64,000 bases of DNA from an uncultured Nitrospira sp. (lineage in GTDB: Bacteria; Nitrospirota; Nitrospiria; Nitrospirales; Nitrospiraceae): positions 1 through 64,000 of the forward strand of contig CABVSR010000009.1 of the NCBI GenBank assembly GCA_902500995.1. Reading direction: 5' to 3'. Below, in pieces: positions 29,041 to 36,547 of this stretch; position 1 is the first letter of the stretch; each line of letters starts with the position of its first letter. Position numbers and translations under genes: made by a program. The notes beneath the pieces are model-generated. The model was not told the DNA's origin, did not search any database, and worked only from the letters and a program-made list of their open reading frames with translations.

Positions 29041-29362
29041 ACTTAAGAATGTTCACAGGCTTATACACAGGTGTGGACAAATACCTAGAACCTCACTGTT
29101 TTCGGGGTGCGGTGCAGAGAATCTCTTCGCTGTTCTTGTGGACATCCGACCATCACCACACCCATCACACTTCCTCATACACAAGCCCCCTCACCTTATC
29201 CCTGGAGGCCCCCTGCCTTATACACCATCTCATCAACATGGGCCAGGACCTTCCTCCGTCAAATCCGGCGCAGCTCCCAGTGTTCATCCACAGCATTCAC
29301 AGGACTTACTCCTACTCCGACGGCTCCTGATCTTCTCTTTTTAGAAAGAATATATAAGAGAA
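29041..29362. other. Probable replication origin (oriC) upstream of dnaA
   Basis: The spacer holds one perfect DnaA box TTATACACA (29061-29069), an inverted TTGTCCACA (29080-29072), and single-mismatch boxes: TCATACACA (29175-29183), TTATACACC (29218-29226) and TCATCCACA (29284-29292). A further inverted site, ATGTCCACA, lies at 29145-29137. An AT-rich stretch TTTTTAGAAAGAATATATAA (29338-29357) could be the unwinding element. No gene was found in these 350 bases. Confidence 0.75.
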
Positions 29363-29375
29363 GACGGTGGGGAGA

Positions 29376-29648
29376 TCACAGCACAACCGTCGAGTCATGC
29401 TCCGCAATCAACTTCACCAGCTCTCGATAGGAAATGTTCGTTCCGGATCCCTCCCGAACCGGCGCGCCGGATTCTTGGCGGAGAATGTAGACCGGACCGG
29501 GAAAGGGCGGTGCCGACGAGACAGCTCCTTCCAGTACCACGAGCGAAACACAGTCGGAAAGTTGTGTCTCCGCCGCCGCAGGTAACAATGATTCGGCGGG
29601 ATCCGAGATGGGCCGCCGAAGGAGATAGAGTGTCTTATGCTCCGGCAT
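29376..29648 (-). CDS. DsrH/TusB-like sulfur relay protein
   Basis: A 90-residue protein beginning MPEHKTLYLLRRPI and ending ISYRELVKLIAEHDSTVVL, with a central CVSLVVLEGAV strand. Size and pattern fit the TusB/DsrH group, whose partners carry sulfur as persulfide. It is third in a DsrE-, DsrF-, DsrH-like run on the minus strand. A catalytic Cys typical of true DsrH at position 20 is not present; the only Cys is in the central strand. Assignment rests on the trio context and fold pattern. Confidence 0.6.
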   Translation of the reverse strand: MPEHKTLYLLRRPISDPAESLLPAAAETQLSDCVSLVVLEGAVSSAPPFPGPVYILRQESGAPVREGSGTNISYRELVKLIAEHDSTVVL

Positions 29649-29663
29649 CGAGCAACATCCTTC

Positions 29664-30014
29664 CTAAAACACCAGGACCCGGTCGGCCGCAGCCATGGCC
29701 TGCCGGGCCGATTCAATGGTTCCGACAGTCACGGCAAATCCTTCTTGAAGGTCAGGCGGAGGGCCGGATGGATAGACGAGAAGAAACGGAATCTGAAGAT
29801 GCTCTAAGGAGGGGAGATATTTTTCGAGGATCTCCAGATCAATGATCTCGTCTGACTCTTCAGCGAGGAGACGGACCGCCGGCCCTATCAAAATGACGGT
29901 GATCGGATTTTCCCCCGCGGCCAAACCTAAGGCAATGCGCAGCGCCTCGACCGGGACGGCGGAAGTCAGAGGATCGGCCCGGATGATCAGGGCAATGGAA
30001 GCGGTTGCGGCCAC
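29664..30014 (-). CDS. DsrF/TusC-like protein
   Basis: A 116-residue Rossmann-like protein: IALIIRADPLTSAVPVEALR, then LAAGENPITVILIGPAVRLL and a C-terminal ARQAMAAADRVLVF. It matches the DsrE-superfamily layout (a helix following LTSAVPVEALRIALGL, and a strand ILIGPAV). No cysteine is present in the protein, so it cannot itself bind sulfur and would be structural. It starts 22 bases after the DsrE-like stop and lies 15 bases before the DsrH-like gene. Confidence 0.65.
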   Translation of the reverse strand: MAATASIALIIRADPLTSAVPVEALRIALGLAAGENPITVILIGPAVRLLAEESDEIIDLEILEKYLPSLEHLQIPFLLVYPSGPPPDLQEGFAVTVGTIESARQAMAAADRVLVF

Positions 30015-30036
30015 TATGCCATCCTTCGAGGAGCCA

Positions 30037-30357
30037 TTAGGTGAAGGCTAAAAACCGGTCGCAGCCGTTCACGATATTCGACAGCACCACTAACCCGCAG
30101 AGAGAGATGCGGGGATCGAGTTGATCGGTGGACACTCCATGTTGCTGGCAGCCGTAGGCACAGACGAACAACTTCATGCCGCGACCGACGAGGTCCGCAT
30201 AACGAGGGTCCCGAAGATTCTTGACCCCTTCGTCGATGCAATAGAGATACACGTCCGCCCCTTGGCCTAATGCTTCAGACGAGAGCGCGGCGACCGTCTC
30301 CACGCTGGGGTGTGACGGGGGTGTGGATAAGAGGAAGCCGACCTTAAATGCCCCCAT
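30037..30357 (-). CDS. DsrE/TusD-like sulfur-carrier protein
   Basis: A 106-residue DsrE-fold protein: FKVGFLLSTPPSHPSVETVA, ALGQGADVYLYCIDEGV, GMKLFVCAYGCQQHGV and SLCGLVVLSNIV. The Cys of LFVCAYGC corresponds to the persulfide-carrying position in TusD/DsrE, and other Cys lie nearby. In TusBCD the D subunit accepts sulfur and hands it to TusE for tRNA thiolation; DsrEFH does the same in sulfur oxidation. It is first in the trio. TusE, TusA or dsrC genes are not seen here, so the exact pathway stays open. Confidence 0.7.
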   Translation of the reverse strand: MGAFKVGFLLSTPPSHPSVETVAALSSEALGQGADVYLYCIDEGVKNLRDPRYADLVGRGMKLFVCAYGCQQHGVSTDQLDPRISLCGLVVLSNIVNGCDRFLAFT

Positions 30358-30476
30358 ACAAATGTGCCTGTGGAAAAAGTACAGTAGCTCTTAATAATCA
30401 AATAGTTATGGATTCAATGTTGCAAGCGGAGCGTACGAATTTTGGGCGGGAAAGTCAACTAGAAAAAGGAGCGTAA

Positions 30477-31733
30477 TTACCGCTTGAGAAGCCGGTCACG
30501 AAACAGGGATACGAGGTCTCGAATGGGAACATCTTCCTGCGCCTTCGTCTGCATATGGCGTACGGTCGCGGTCCCTTTTGCCACTTCGTCATCGCCAAGC
30601 AGAATGGTATAGAGGGCTTCCAGACGATCCGCCTGCCGGAGATGAGCCTTGAGTGACGTGGAGCGAAAATCCATATCCGCCGGCACCCCGGCACGGCGGA
30701 GCTCATCGAGGAGGACGAACCCCGCGTCGGCTGCTTGAGTGCCGAAGGCTGCGACATAGACTCGCGGAATGGAGGGCACGATGAACGTTTCGGGCAACAT
30801 CAAGGCAATGCGTTCAAGTCCAACGGCAAACCCGACCGCCGGGACGGCCGCACCACCAAGCTGTTCGACCAGACCGTCATAACGTCCACCGGCGCCTACC
30901 GCATTTTGCGCCCCCAGATGCGAGCAGGTCACTTCAAAGGCCGTGAGGCAATAGTAGTCGAGCCCACGGACCAGACGAGGGTTAACATGAAAGGGGATGC
31001 CAATCGACTGCAGGCCTGCCGTCACCCGTTCGAAATGTTGTTGCGCCGCCGGCGACAAGGAATCACCCAGGCAGGGCGCGCCCTCCGTCGCGGCTCGGCA
31101 GTCGGGAACCTTGCAGTCCAATACGCGTAACGGATTCGTCTCGATGCGGCGCCGGCAATTGCCGCAGAGACGGCTTTCCACGGTCTTCAAAAAAGCGACG
31201 AGAAGCGGTTTGTACCGAGCCCGATCCTCGGCGTACCCGAGGTTATTGATTTCCAGCGTCAAACCCGGCAGCGTGAGATCGGACAGCAATCTCCAAAGCA
31301 GCGACAGCACTTCGATATCGGCCCGTGGATCCGATAGTCCAAACGATTCCACCCCGAACTGATGAAACTGCCGCAGCCGCCCGGCTTGAGGCCGCTCGTG
31401 GCGGAACATGGGACCCGCATAACAATACTTTTGCGGCCTGGGATCGGCGGCGCGGTTATGTTCGATGAAGGCCCGAACCGTGCCGGCCGTCCCTTCCGGC
31501 CGCAGGGTCAGGGATGAGCCATCGCGATCCGCGAAGGTATACATTTCCTTTTCAACGATGTCCGTCGTGGTCCCGATGCTGCGCGCAAAGAGCGTGGTCG
31601 TCTCGAAGATCGGGACGCGAATTTCCTGGAACCCGTACGCGAGTGCCCAGCGCCGCGCGGTATCCTCAATGAAACGCCAGCGGGGTGACTCTTCCGGAAG
31701 GAGGTCCTTGACGCCTTTAATGGCCTTAATCAT
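30477..31733 (-). CDS. hisS: Histidyl-tRNA synthetase
   Basis: A 418-residue class II synthetase. Motif 1 lies around GFQEIRVPIFETTTLFARSI. Motif 2 is in the region containing YCYAGPMFRHERPQAGRLRQ, with FHQFGVESFG after it. Histidine-specific residues are in LVRGLDYYCLTAFEV and a motif 3 GAGGRYDGLVEQLGG. The C-terminal anticodon domain begins near IPRVYVAAFGTQAADAG. It charges tRNA-His. The length is normal. It lies on the minus strand after a 119-base AT-rich spacer from the DsrE-like gene. Confidence 0.97.
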   Translation of the reverse strand: MIKAIKGVKDLLPEESPRWRFIEDTARRWALAYGFQEIRVPIFETTTLFARSIGTTTDIVEKEMYTFADRDGSSLTLRPEGTAGTVRAFIEHNRAADPRPQKYCYAGPMFRHERPQAGRLRQFHQFGVESFGLSDPRADIEVLSLLWRLLSDLTLPGLTLEINNLGYAEDRARYKPLLVAFLKTVESRLCGNCRRRIETNPLRVLDCKVPDCRAATEGAPCLGDSLSPAAQQHFERVTAGLQSIGIPFHVNPRLVRGLDYYCLTAFEVTCSHLGAQNAVGAGGRYDGLVEQLGGAAVPAVGFAVGLERIALMLPETFIVPSIPRVYVAAFGTQAADAGFVLLDELRRAGVPADMDFRSTSLKAHLRQADRLEALYTILLGDDEVAKGTATVRHMQTKAQEDVPIRDLVSLFRDRLLKR

Positions 31734-32037
31734 CGCTCTAGCCGTGGGTTCGCGGTCATTCGTGCGGGACTATAACGGCGGGCTCGCCGGCAAGTCAACG
31801 CGTTGCGCGCGTCTTTCGTCAATCGTAAAGCGTCATTCGAAGAACAGGCTGTGCCGCTGTCGGTAGCCGTTTCCCAAAAACGGAGGACGGAGGTTCGCTT
31901 CTTGCGCCCGTGATCGAGCGGGCGTATAGTGCCCTCCTTGTAAAAAACGGCGGTATGACGCCGAGGTTTTCAGAGTTTGTCAAAACGTTTCTCAACAGGT
32001 CCGCTGCGTAACCAATTCCGACCTCTACTTCACGCCT
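31734..32037. other. Divergent intergenic region hisS / ThyX-like
   Basis: 304 bases. A frame on the minus strand reaches into it but is the antisense of the ThyX-like gene. No RNA gene, repeat or convincing promoter box was recognised. Confidence 0.6.
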
Positions 32038-33519
32038 ATGACGACTCCAGCACGCCGCGTGATCGCTCTGGCTCCGATGCCTCCGGAGAAGTCCGCCTAT
32101 GCCCTGGCGCGCTATAGCCGGTCTCCGGATTCGATCGAAGACAGTATCAAGTGGGTGCACGGCCATTCGTCCGAGAAATTCTGGGAACAGTTTTACTTCG
32201 ATTACGGGCACGGGTCGATCGCGGACCTCGGCCACGTCATTATTTGTTTTGAGCAGATTTCCGAACTCGCCGCCATTCGTTTAGAAGACGAACCGGTGTG
32301 GGACGGGCAAGCGAAGTCGAGCCGGTATCAGAATTTCGCCACCTCCAGCTGGTTCGTCCCCGGCACTATCCGGGGACAGGAAATCGAAGCAAGTTATCTG
32401 GGCATTCTGCGCGGGCTCTCTACGGTCTATCGCGCTCTGCACGATCCCTTGAGCCAATTCCTGACCGAGCGCGAGCCTCGACCGGAAAGCATGACGCCCG
32501 CCGCGTACCAACGGGCCATCACCGCGCGGGCCTTCGATGTCACCCGCTATCTGCTGCCCTTGGCGGCGCAGACCAATGTGGGGCAGGTCGTCAGTATCCG
32601 GACGCTCGAAAAGCAGATCACCCGCCTGTTGTCCTCGCAGATACCGGAATTGCGCCAAGTGGGAGAAGATTTGCAGGAAGCCTGTCGCAAGCCGCCGGTC
32701 AATCTCTGGGGTGAGTTGTCCGGTCAGGCGGCCGGGTTGGGCGAGCCGATGGCGCCGACCCTGGCGCGGTACGCGAAACCGAGCGTCTATCAAGCCGAAG
32801 TCTATACGGACCTGGCCCGCTACGCGAAGGACGTGCTGAAAGGCACCGGGCTGGATCAACCATCCGCCTATGGGGCCGCCGAGCCGGTCGATCTGATCGA
32901 ACCTCACGATCCGTTGGACGAAGTGGTGACGACGCTGCTCTATCGGGTCTCGCAAGCCCCCTATCGAAACATTCTCGCCGTCGTCCGGGACTGGACCGAG
33001 AAACAAAAGCAAGACACCCTGGAAGTCGCCTTTCAGAAGCGCGGGCCCTACGACGAATTGATCAAGGAATTCCGCAGCGGCTATGCGTTCATGTTCGATA
33101 TCATGATGGACATCGGCGGCTGGCGCGACATGCACCGGCACCGGCGCTGCCAGCAAGTACAGCAGAATTTCACGACGGTGCATGGGTTTGAAACACCGCC
33201 CATCCTGGCTGAAGCCGGGCTCGAACAGGAATATCGAGAGGCGATGGGGCACGTGAAATCGGATATCGAACGGCTGAAGAAATCCAGCCAGGAGGCGGCG
33301 CTCTACGCCATTCCGTTCGGGTTCTCCGTCCGCTGCCTGTTCAAGATGGACTATGCCGAAGCGGAATACATCGCGAAGTTGCGATCCGGCGTCAAGGGGC
33401 ACTGGTCCTATCGCACCATCGCCTGGCTCATGAAAGAAAAAATCACCGCACGGTATCCCATCCTCGGCGCGCGCATGCAGGCGACATCGCCGGATGTGCA
33501 GGATGCGTTGACGCGCTGA
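32038..33519 (+). CDS. Tandem ThyX-like protein (FAD-dependent thymidylate synthase superfamily)
   Basis: A 493-residue protein with two ThyX-like halves. ThyX enzymes methylate dUMP with FAD and carry the motif RHRxxSxNExSxRY. In the first half the end of the motif is kept (SSRY, residues 94-97) but the RHR position reads DEP. In the second half RHR is kept (residues 367-369, in MHRHRRCQQV) but the Ser and Arg are lost. Together the halves make one composite site. The length is about twice that of standard ThyX (220-260). A TPR gene follows after 23 bases. Thymidylate synthase activity is therefore uncertain. Confidence 0.8.
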   Translation: MTTPARRVIALAPMPPEKSAYALARYSRSPDSIEDSIKWVHGHSSEKFWEQFYFDYGHGSIADLGHVIICFEQISELAAIRLEDEPVWDGQAKSSRYQNFATSSWFVPGTIRGQEIEASYLGILRGLSTVYRALHDPLSQFLTEREPRPESMTPAAYQRAITARAFDVTRYLLPLAAQTNVGQVVSIRTLEKQITRLLSSQIPELRQVGEDLQEACRKPPVNLWGELSGQAAGLGEPMAPTLARYAKPSVYQAEVYTDLARYAKDVLKGTGLDQPSAYGAAEPVDLIEPHDPLDEVVTTLLYRVSQAPYRNILAVVRDWTEKQKQDTLEVAFQKRGPYDELIKEFRSGYAFMFDIMMDIGGWRDMHRHRRCQQVQQNFTTVHGFETPPILAEAGLEQEYREAMGHVKSDIERLKKSSQEAALYAIPFGFSVRCLFKMDYAEAEYIAKLRSGVKGHWSYRTIAWLMKEKITARYPILGARMQATSPDVQDALTR

Positions 33520-33542
33520 CGCGCTGACCGGCGAGCCATCCG

Positions 33543-34580
33543 ATGAATCACCCTCTCAGCCAGATCGAAACGGCCCTCCTCGCGGGTGACTGGGACCGGT
33601 TGGGGTATGAAGCCGGGGCCTGGGTTCGTGCGCTCAACGCTGCCAACGAAAAGGACCCCCGCCCGTATTTCGCATTAAATGTCACTCACCTGATTCGCGG
33701 TGAATTTGCCGACGCCTGGCGGGTGCATGCGCATGCCCTGCAGGAAGCGGAGGACATCGAGCGGGTGGGAGCATGGGTGCAAGCGCTCTTGAAGCAGCAT
33801 CCCGACAATCCGCATGTGAATCTGGTGCAAGGGATGTTTCTGGCGCAGTCCGGCCAGTCGGAGCAATCGGTGGTGTTCTACAAAGAAGCCGCCCGCCTCG
33901 CGCCACAATCCGCCTATCCCCATTATTTTCTGGCCCAGATCCATGAGCGGGCGGAGCATCTGGAAATGGCGATCAAGGAGTATCGTGAAGCGGTGAAACT
34001 CGCCCCGGCGTTCGCCGCCGCCCGCACGAACTTGGGCGTCGCCTATCAGGAGCAGGGCCGGCTCGAAATGGCCATTCCGCAATATCGCGAAGTGATCAAA
34101 CTGAATCCCAACGACGGTGTCGCCCATGCGAATCTGGGCTGCGCGCTGGCGGAGCAGGGAAAGTTCGAGCCTGCGCTCCAGGCCTATAAAGAAGCGCTGC
34201 GTCTCAATCCGAACGATGCCGAAATTCACTTTGCGCTGGGAGGCGTCTACGAAACCAAAGGCCGCATGGATCTCGCCATGAAAGAGTATCGTGCGGCGAC
34301 CGAGGCCAATCCCGAACTGGCTCCTGCGCACACAGCGCTGGGCTGGTTGTTGATGGAGCTCGCGCGGCCGACCGAGGCCATGGATGCCTTCAACCGCGCC
34401 GTGAAAGCCAACCCCGAGGAAGCACAAGCGCTTTACGGCATCGGGAGAATTTATGCCGCCAAGGGAAAACGGGAAAGCGCCGCCGAGAACTTCTCCAAAG
34501 CCATCCGCTTCGAAAAAGACCCCGCCAAGAAAAACGCCATCATGAACGCCCTCCACGCCAGTGGTCAGACGGGAGATTGA
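33543..34580 (+). CDS. TPR-repeat protein
   Basis: A 345-residue protein made of about eight tetratricopeptide repeats; clear ones include MAIKEYREAVKLAPAFAAAR, IPQYREVIKLNPNDGVAHAN and ALQAYKEALRLNPNDAEIHF. It lacks signal peptide and membrane segment, so it is a cytoplasmic scaffold for protein interaction. It follows the ThyX-like gene by 23 bases and is probably co-transcribed. The partner is unknown. Confidence 0.88.
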   Translation: MNHPLSQIETALLAGDWDRLGYEAGAWVRALNAANEKDPRPYFALNVTHLIRGEFADAWRVHAHALQEAEDIERVGAWVQALLKQHPDNPHVNLVQGMFLAQSGQSEQSVVFYKEAARLAPQSAYPHYFLAQIHERAEHLEMAIKEYREAVKLAPAFAAARTNLGVAYQEQGRLEMAIPQYREVIKLNPNDGVAHANLGCALAEQGKFEPALQAYKEALRLNPNDAEIHFALGGVYETKGRMDLAMKEYRAATEANPELAPAHTALGWLLMELARPTEAMDAFNRAVKANPEEAQALYGIGRIYAAKGKRESAAENFSKAIRFEKDPAKKNAIMNALHASGQTGD

Positions 34581-34710
34581 GGCCTGCAGGGCTCGCCCTT
34601 CTGTGCTCACGCAACGCGCGGCCTCAGAAGGCCCTCGACCGGCGTGCGAGCAATGGGCGGGCACGCGATCTGGGCCTTTGGAGAGGTGGGGTCTGCTTGA
34701 CCGGTAGTGA

Positions 34711-34759
34711 CTCCTCAGTTAGTATCCATAATGGTGCCATTACGGAATCCCCTGAGGAG
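34711..34759 (+). promoter_or_regulatory. Operator-like nested palindrome before the toxin-antitoxin pair
   Basis: An inner palindrome has arms TCCATAATGG and CCATTACGGA (34725-34746) around TG with one mismatch. Outer arms are CTCCTCAG (34711-34718) and CTGAGGAG (34752-34759), perfectly complementary. The outer right arm contains the ribosome site GAGGAG of the antitoxin. The inner part fits autorepression by the ribbon-helix-helix antitoxin. Confidence 0.65.
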
Positions 34760-34765
34760 AATACC

Positions 34766-35008
34766 ATGGCAACCTTGACCATCAAAAATATTCCCGAGCC
34801 CTTGGTGAAACGCCTCAAACAGCAAGCAGCCGCACATAGACGAAGCTTGAATTTCGAGGTCATTTCATACCTCGAACAGATGACCCAGAGCGTCCCCATT
34901 GACGCGGACACATTACTGGCCAGGGCGCGAGCCGTCCGCCGTATTCCGACGGGTGTTCGACTCAACGATCGTCTGCTCCAGGATTTGAAAACGGCCGGCC
35001 GTCCATGA
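34766..35008 (+). CDS. Arc/FitA-type antitoxin
   Basis: An 80-residue protein: MATLTIKNIPEPLVKRLKQQ, then AAAHRRSLNFEVISYLEQM, the ribbon-helix-helix pattern of FitA-like antitoxins, and a C-terminal tail (RIPTGVRLNDRLLQDLKTAG) that would wrap the toxin. The true start is at 34766, with GAGGAG upstream; the longer frame is a read-through. It overlaps the toxin start by four bases. It should neutralise the PIN toxin and repress the operon through the palindrome upstream. Confidence 0.88.
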   Translation: MATLTIKNIPEPLVKRLKQQAAAHRRSLNFEVISYLEQMTQSVPIDADTLLARARAVRRIPTGVRLNDRLLQDLKTAGRP

Positions 35009-35406
35009 TTGTGGCTGATACGAATCTGTTGATCTATCTCTATGTTCAAGGGCAACGGACCCAGGAGAGCGAAGCTGTGCTCAGGCGGGACGCAGTCTGG
35101 ACGGTGCCGCTACTGTGGCGATCGGAGTTTCGTAATGCCTTGGTCGGATTGATCCGTACCGGCGCGCTTCAGTTGAATGATGCGCTCGCCATGAGCGAGG
35201 AAGCTGAACGGTGGTTGAACGGATATGAATACACAGTGTTATCAGGGCGAGTGCTGGCGTTAGCTAATCAGTCGGGATGTTCGGCCTATGATTGTGAATT
35301 CGTGGCCCTCGCCCAAGACTTGGAAGTGCCCTTGGTTACCAGTGATCGTCAGATCCTGAAGGCCTTTCCAACAATGGCGGTTTCTCCGTCGGCTTTTGCG
35401 ACTTAA
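35005..35406 (+). CDS. vapC: PIN-domain toxin (VapC-like)
   Basis: A 133-residue PIN ribonuclease. The acidic residues that bind the metals are all present: Asp5 in VADTNLLIYLY, Glu in LWRSEFRNAL, Asp in GCSAYDCEFVALAQ, and Asp in VTSDRQILKAFP. VapC toxins cut specific RNAs such as initiator tRNA, but the target cannot be told from sequence. It overlaps the antitoxin by ATGA. The protein is intact, in contrast to the truncated PIN remnant at 52146-52271. Confidence 0.92.
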   Translation: MIVADTNLLIYLYVQGQRTQESEAVLRRDAVWTVPLLWRSEFRNALVGLIRTGALQLNDALAMSEEAERWLNGYEYTVLSGRVLALANQSGCSAYDCEFVALAQDLEVPLVTSDRQILKAFPTMAVSPSAFAT

Positions 35407-35518
35407 CTGGGGAGAATCGCTTCACAGGAAGACGTCAGCATTGAATCGGATGGCATCGCAAGTCCAGCGACATTCCCACCAGCGTCAATGTACCAACGTG
35501 GACATGGCTCTGAATTCA

Positions 35519-35640
35519 CCGGTTGCCCAAACGGGTGGCCAGCAAGGCCGCAGGCGAGGAAAACACCGCAGGCGTAGCCACAGGGTACGTCGAGGATTTT
35601 TTCGAGCCGAGAACGACGTTGGTCGCCTGTTTCAGCAAGC
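35519..35640. repeat. Palindromic repeat element, first of a tandem pair
   Basis: Imperfect inverted arms: GTTGCCCAAACGGGTGGCC near 35522 and GGTCGCCTGTTTCAGCAA near 35621. The interior carries AAGGCCGCAGGCGAGG and AGGGTACG motifs shared with the element between gyrB and gyrA. A frame on the minus strand through it (35403-35675) is repeat-derived and not a gene. Together with the next element it fills the 364-base spacer 35407-35770. Confidence 0.7.
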
Positions 35641-35647
35641 GGTGTAG

Positions 35648-35770
35648 CAGGTTGCGCAAAAAGGCTGTCCAGCAAGGCCGCAGCGAACGAACAGGTGAGT
35701 CGTACTCGTGCTGTACGGCGAACCTCTGAGTGAGGCGAGAACGCCGCTGGCGGACTTTTTCCGCAGCCTG
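35648..35770. repeat. Palindromic repeat element, second of a tandem pair
   Basis: Arms CAGGTTGCGCAAAAAGGCTG (35648-35667) and the complement of GGACTTTTTCCGCAGCCTG (35752-35770). The interior has the GAGAACGCCGCTGGCGGA block also found at 58545. Its right end abuts the stop codon of the next gene (35771), so it may end that minus-strand transcript. Confidence 0.75.
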
Positions 35771-36040
35771 TCAGAGTTCGCGGATGGCGCCCTGGAGGAC
35801 AGTCATCTGCGTCATGGGGTCGCCGGAGGCTTGGAGTTCTGCGCGGATCTGTTCTTTGAGGTAGTTCGTGTAGCCGATTTTGTCGAGGAGGAGATCGAGA
35901 AAACGTTCAGAGGAGAGCAGGCTTTGCGCCTTCAGTTCGTCGATGGTCTCGTCGCTCACCGGCACGTAGCTGCTGCCGATGTGGAAAATGATGTTGTAAT
36001 GGCGATCGCGCCCCAGGCGTTCGAACCGTAGTCCCTTCAC
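35771..36040 (-). CDS. Uncharacterised small protein downstream of the DAB operon
   Basis: An 89-residue soluble protein starting at GTG: KGLRFERLGRDRHYNIIFHI, GSSYVPVSDETIDELKAQSL, and a helical C-terminal half. AGGAAGG precedes the GTG. It lies 115 bases after the PII-like gene on the same strand and may be last in that operon. I recognise no family. The end lies against a palindromic repeat. Confidence 0.65.
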   Translation of the reverse strand: MKGLRFERLGRDRHYNIIFHIGSSYVPVSDETIDELKAQSLLSSERFLDLLLDKIGYTNYLKEQIRAELQASGDPMTQMTVLQGAIREL

Positions 36041-36155
36041 GTGCCGTCCTTCCTCTTACAGGTCAACGGGGGCACATTGTAGACAATCACCGGTGAGAAG
36101 ACAAGGTCGGTCTCGTGGCTGCGGGCTCGCCAGCCGCGGCGTTCCGGTCCCTTGA

Positions 36156-36497
36156 TCAGGGTTTCGCGCTCTTCTTTCCGAAATAGTCGCGCCGGCTGAC
36201 GGACACATCCGACACGAACATGACCCCTGAGTGGCGGTCAAACAGCGGTCGCAATCCGGCCAACACCGGCTCCACCTTCTCCTCGGGCACCACCGCCATA
36301 ATCATGACCAGGCTCTCCTGCTCGCTGAACATGAAGTGCGCCTCACGCACGCCATGGTGCCCCTTCCCGGAGATGTTGCCGATGATGGTGTACCCGGTCG
36401 CTTCGACCTTGTCCAGCAATTCCGTGACGAAGGGCCGGTGTTCCCCGGACACGATGACCCGGATTTCTTTCATGGGATGCAACGTCAGTGCGGCCAT
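36156..36497 (-). CDS. PII-like regulatory protein of the DAB operon
   Basis: A 113-residue protein with the PII ferredoxin-like fold: KEIRVIVSGEHRPFVTELLD, KVEATGYTIIGNISGKGHHG, LVMIMAVVPEEKVEPVLAGL, VMFVSDVSVSRRDYF. The loop equivalent to the T-loop is short (GKGHHGVREAHFMF), and the uridylylated Tyr of GlnB is absent. PII-like proteins next to bicarbonate transporters (for example SbtB) regulate carbon uptake through nucleotide binding, so control of DabAB is the natural guess. It starts 50 bases after the dabA stop. Confidence 0.75.
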   Translation of the reverse strand: MAALTLHPMKEIRVIVSGEHRPFVTELLDKVEATGYTIIGNISGKGHHGVREAHFMFSEQESLVMIMAVVPEEKVEPVLAGLRPLFDRHSGVMFVSDVSVSRRDYFGKKSAKP

Positions 36498-36547
36498 GTC
36501 TCGACTCCTTTGCTTTGCGAGAGATCGTCGTCTGCGATGAAGCGCGA

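Noticed and set aside
29049-29330. Short plus-strand frames in the region upstream of dnaA
   Set aside because: They cover DnaA boxes and AT-rich origin sequence and have no coding character.
32281-33402. 373-codon open frame on the minus strand across the ThyX-like gene
   Set aside because: Antisense shadow without recognisable domain.
34620-34633. Small hairpin GGCCT-CAGA-AGGCC after the TPR gene
   Set aside because: Too short and without T-run to call a terminator; noted only.
35403-35675. 90-codon frame on the minus strand
   Set aside because: It lies inside palindromic repeats; its translation is repeat-derived.
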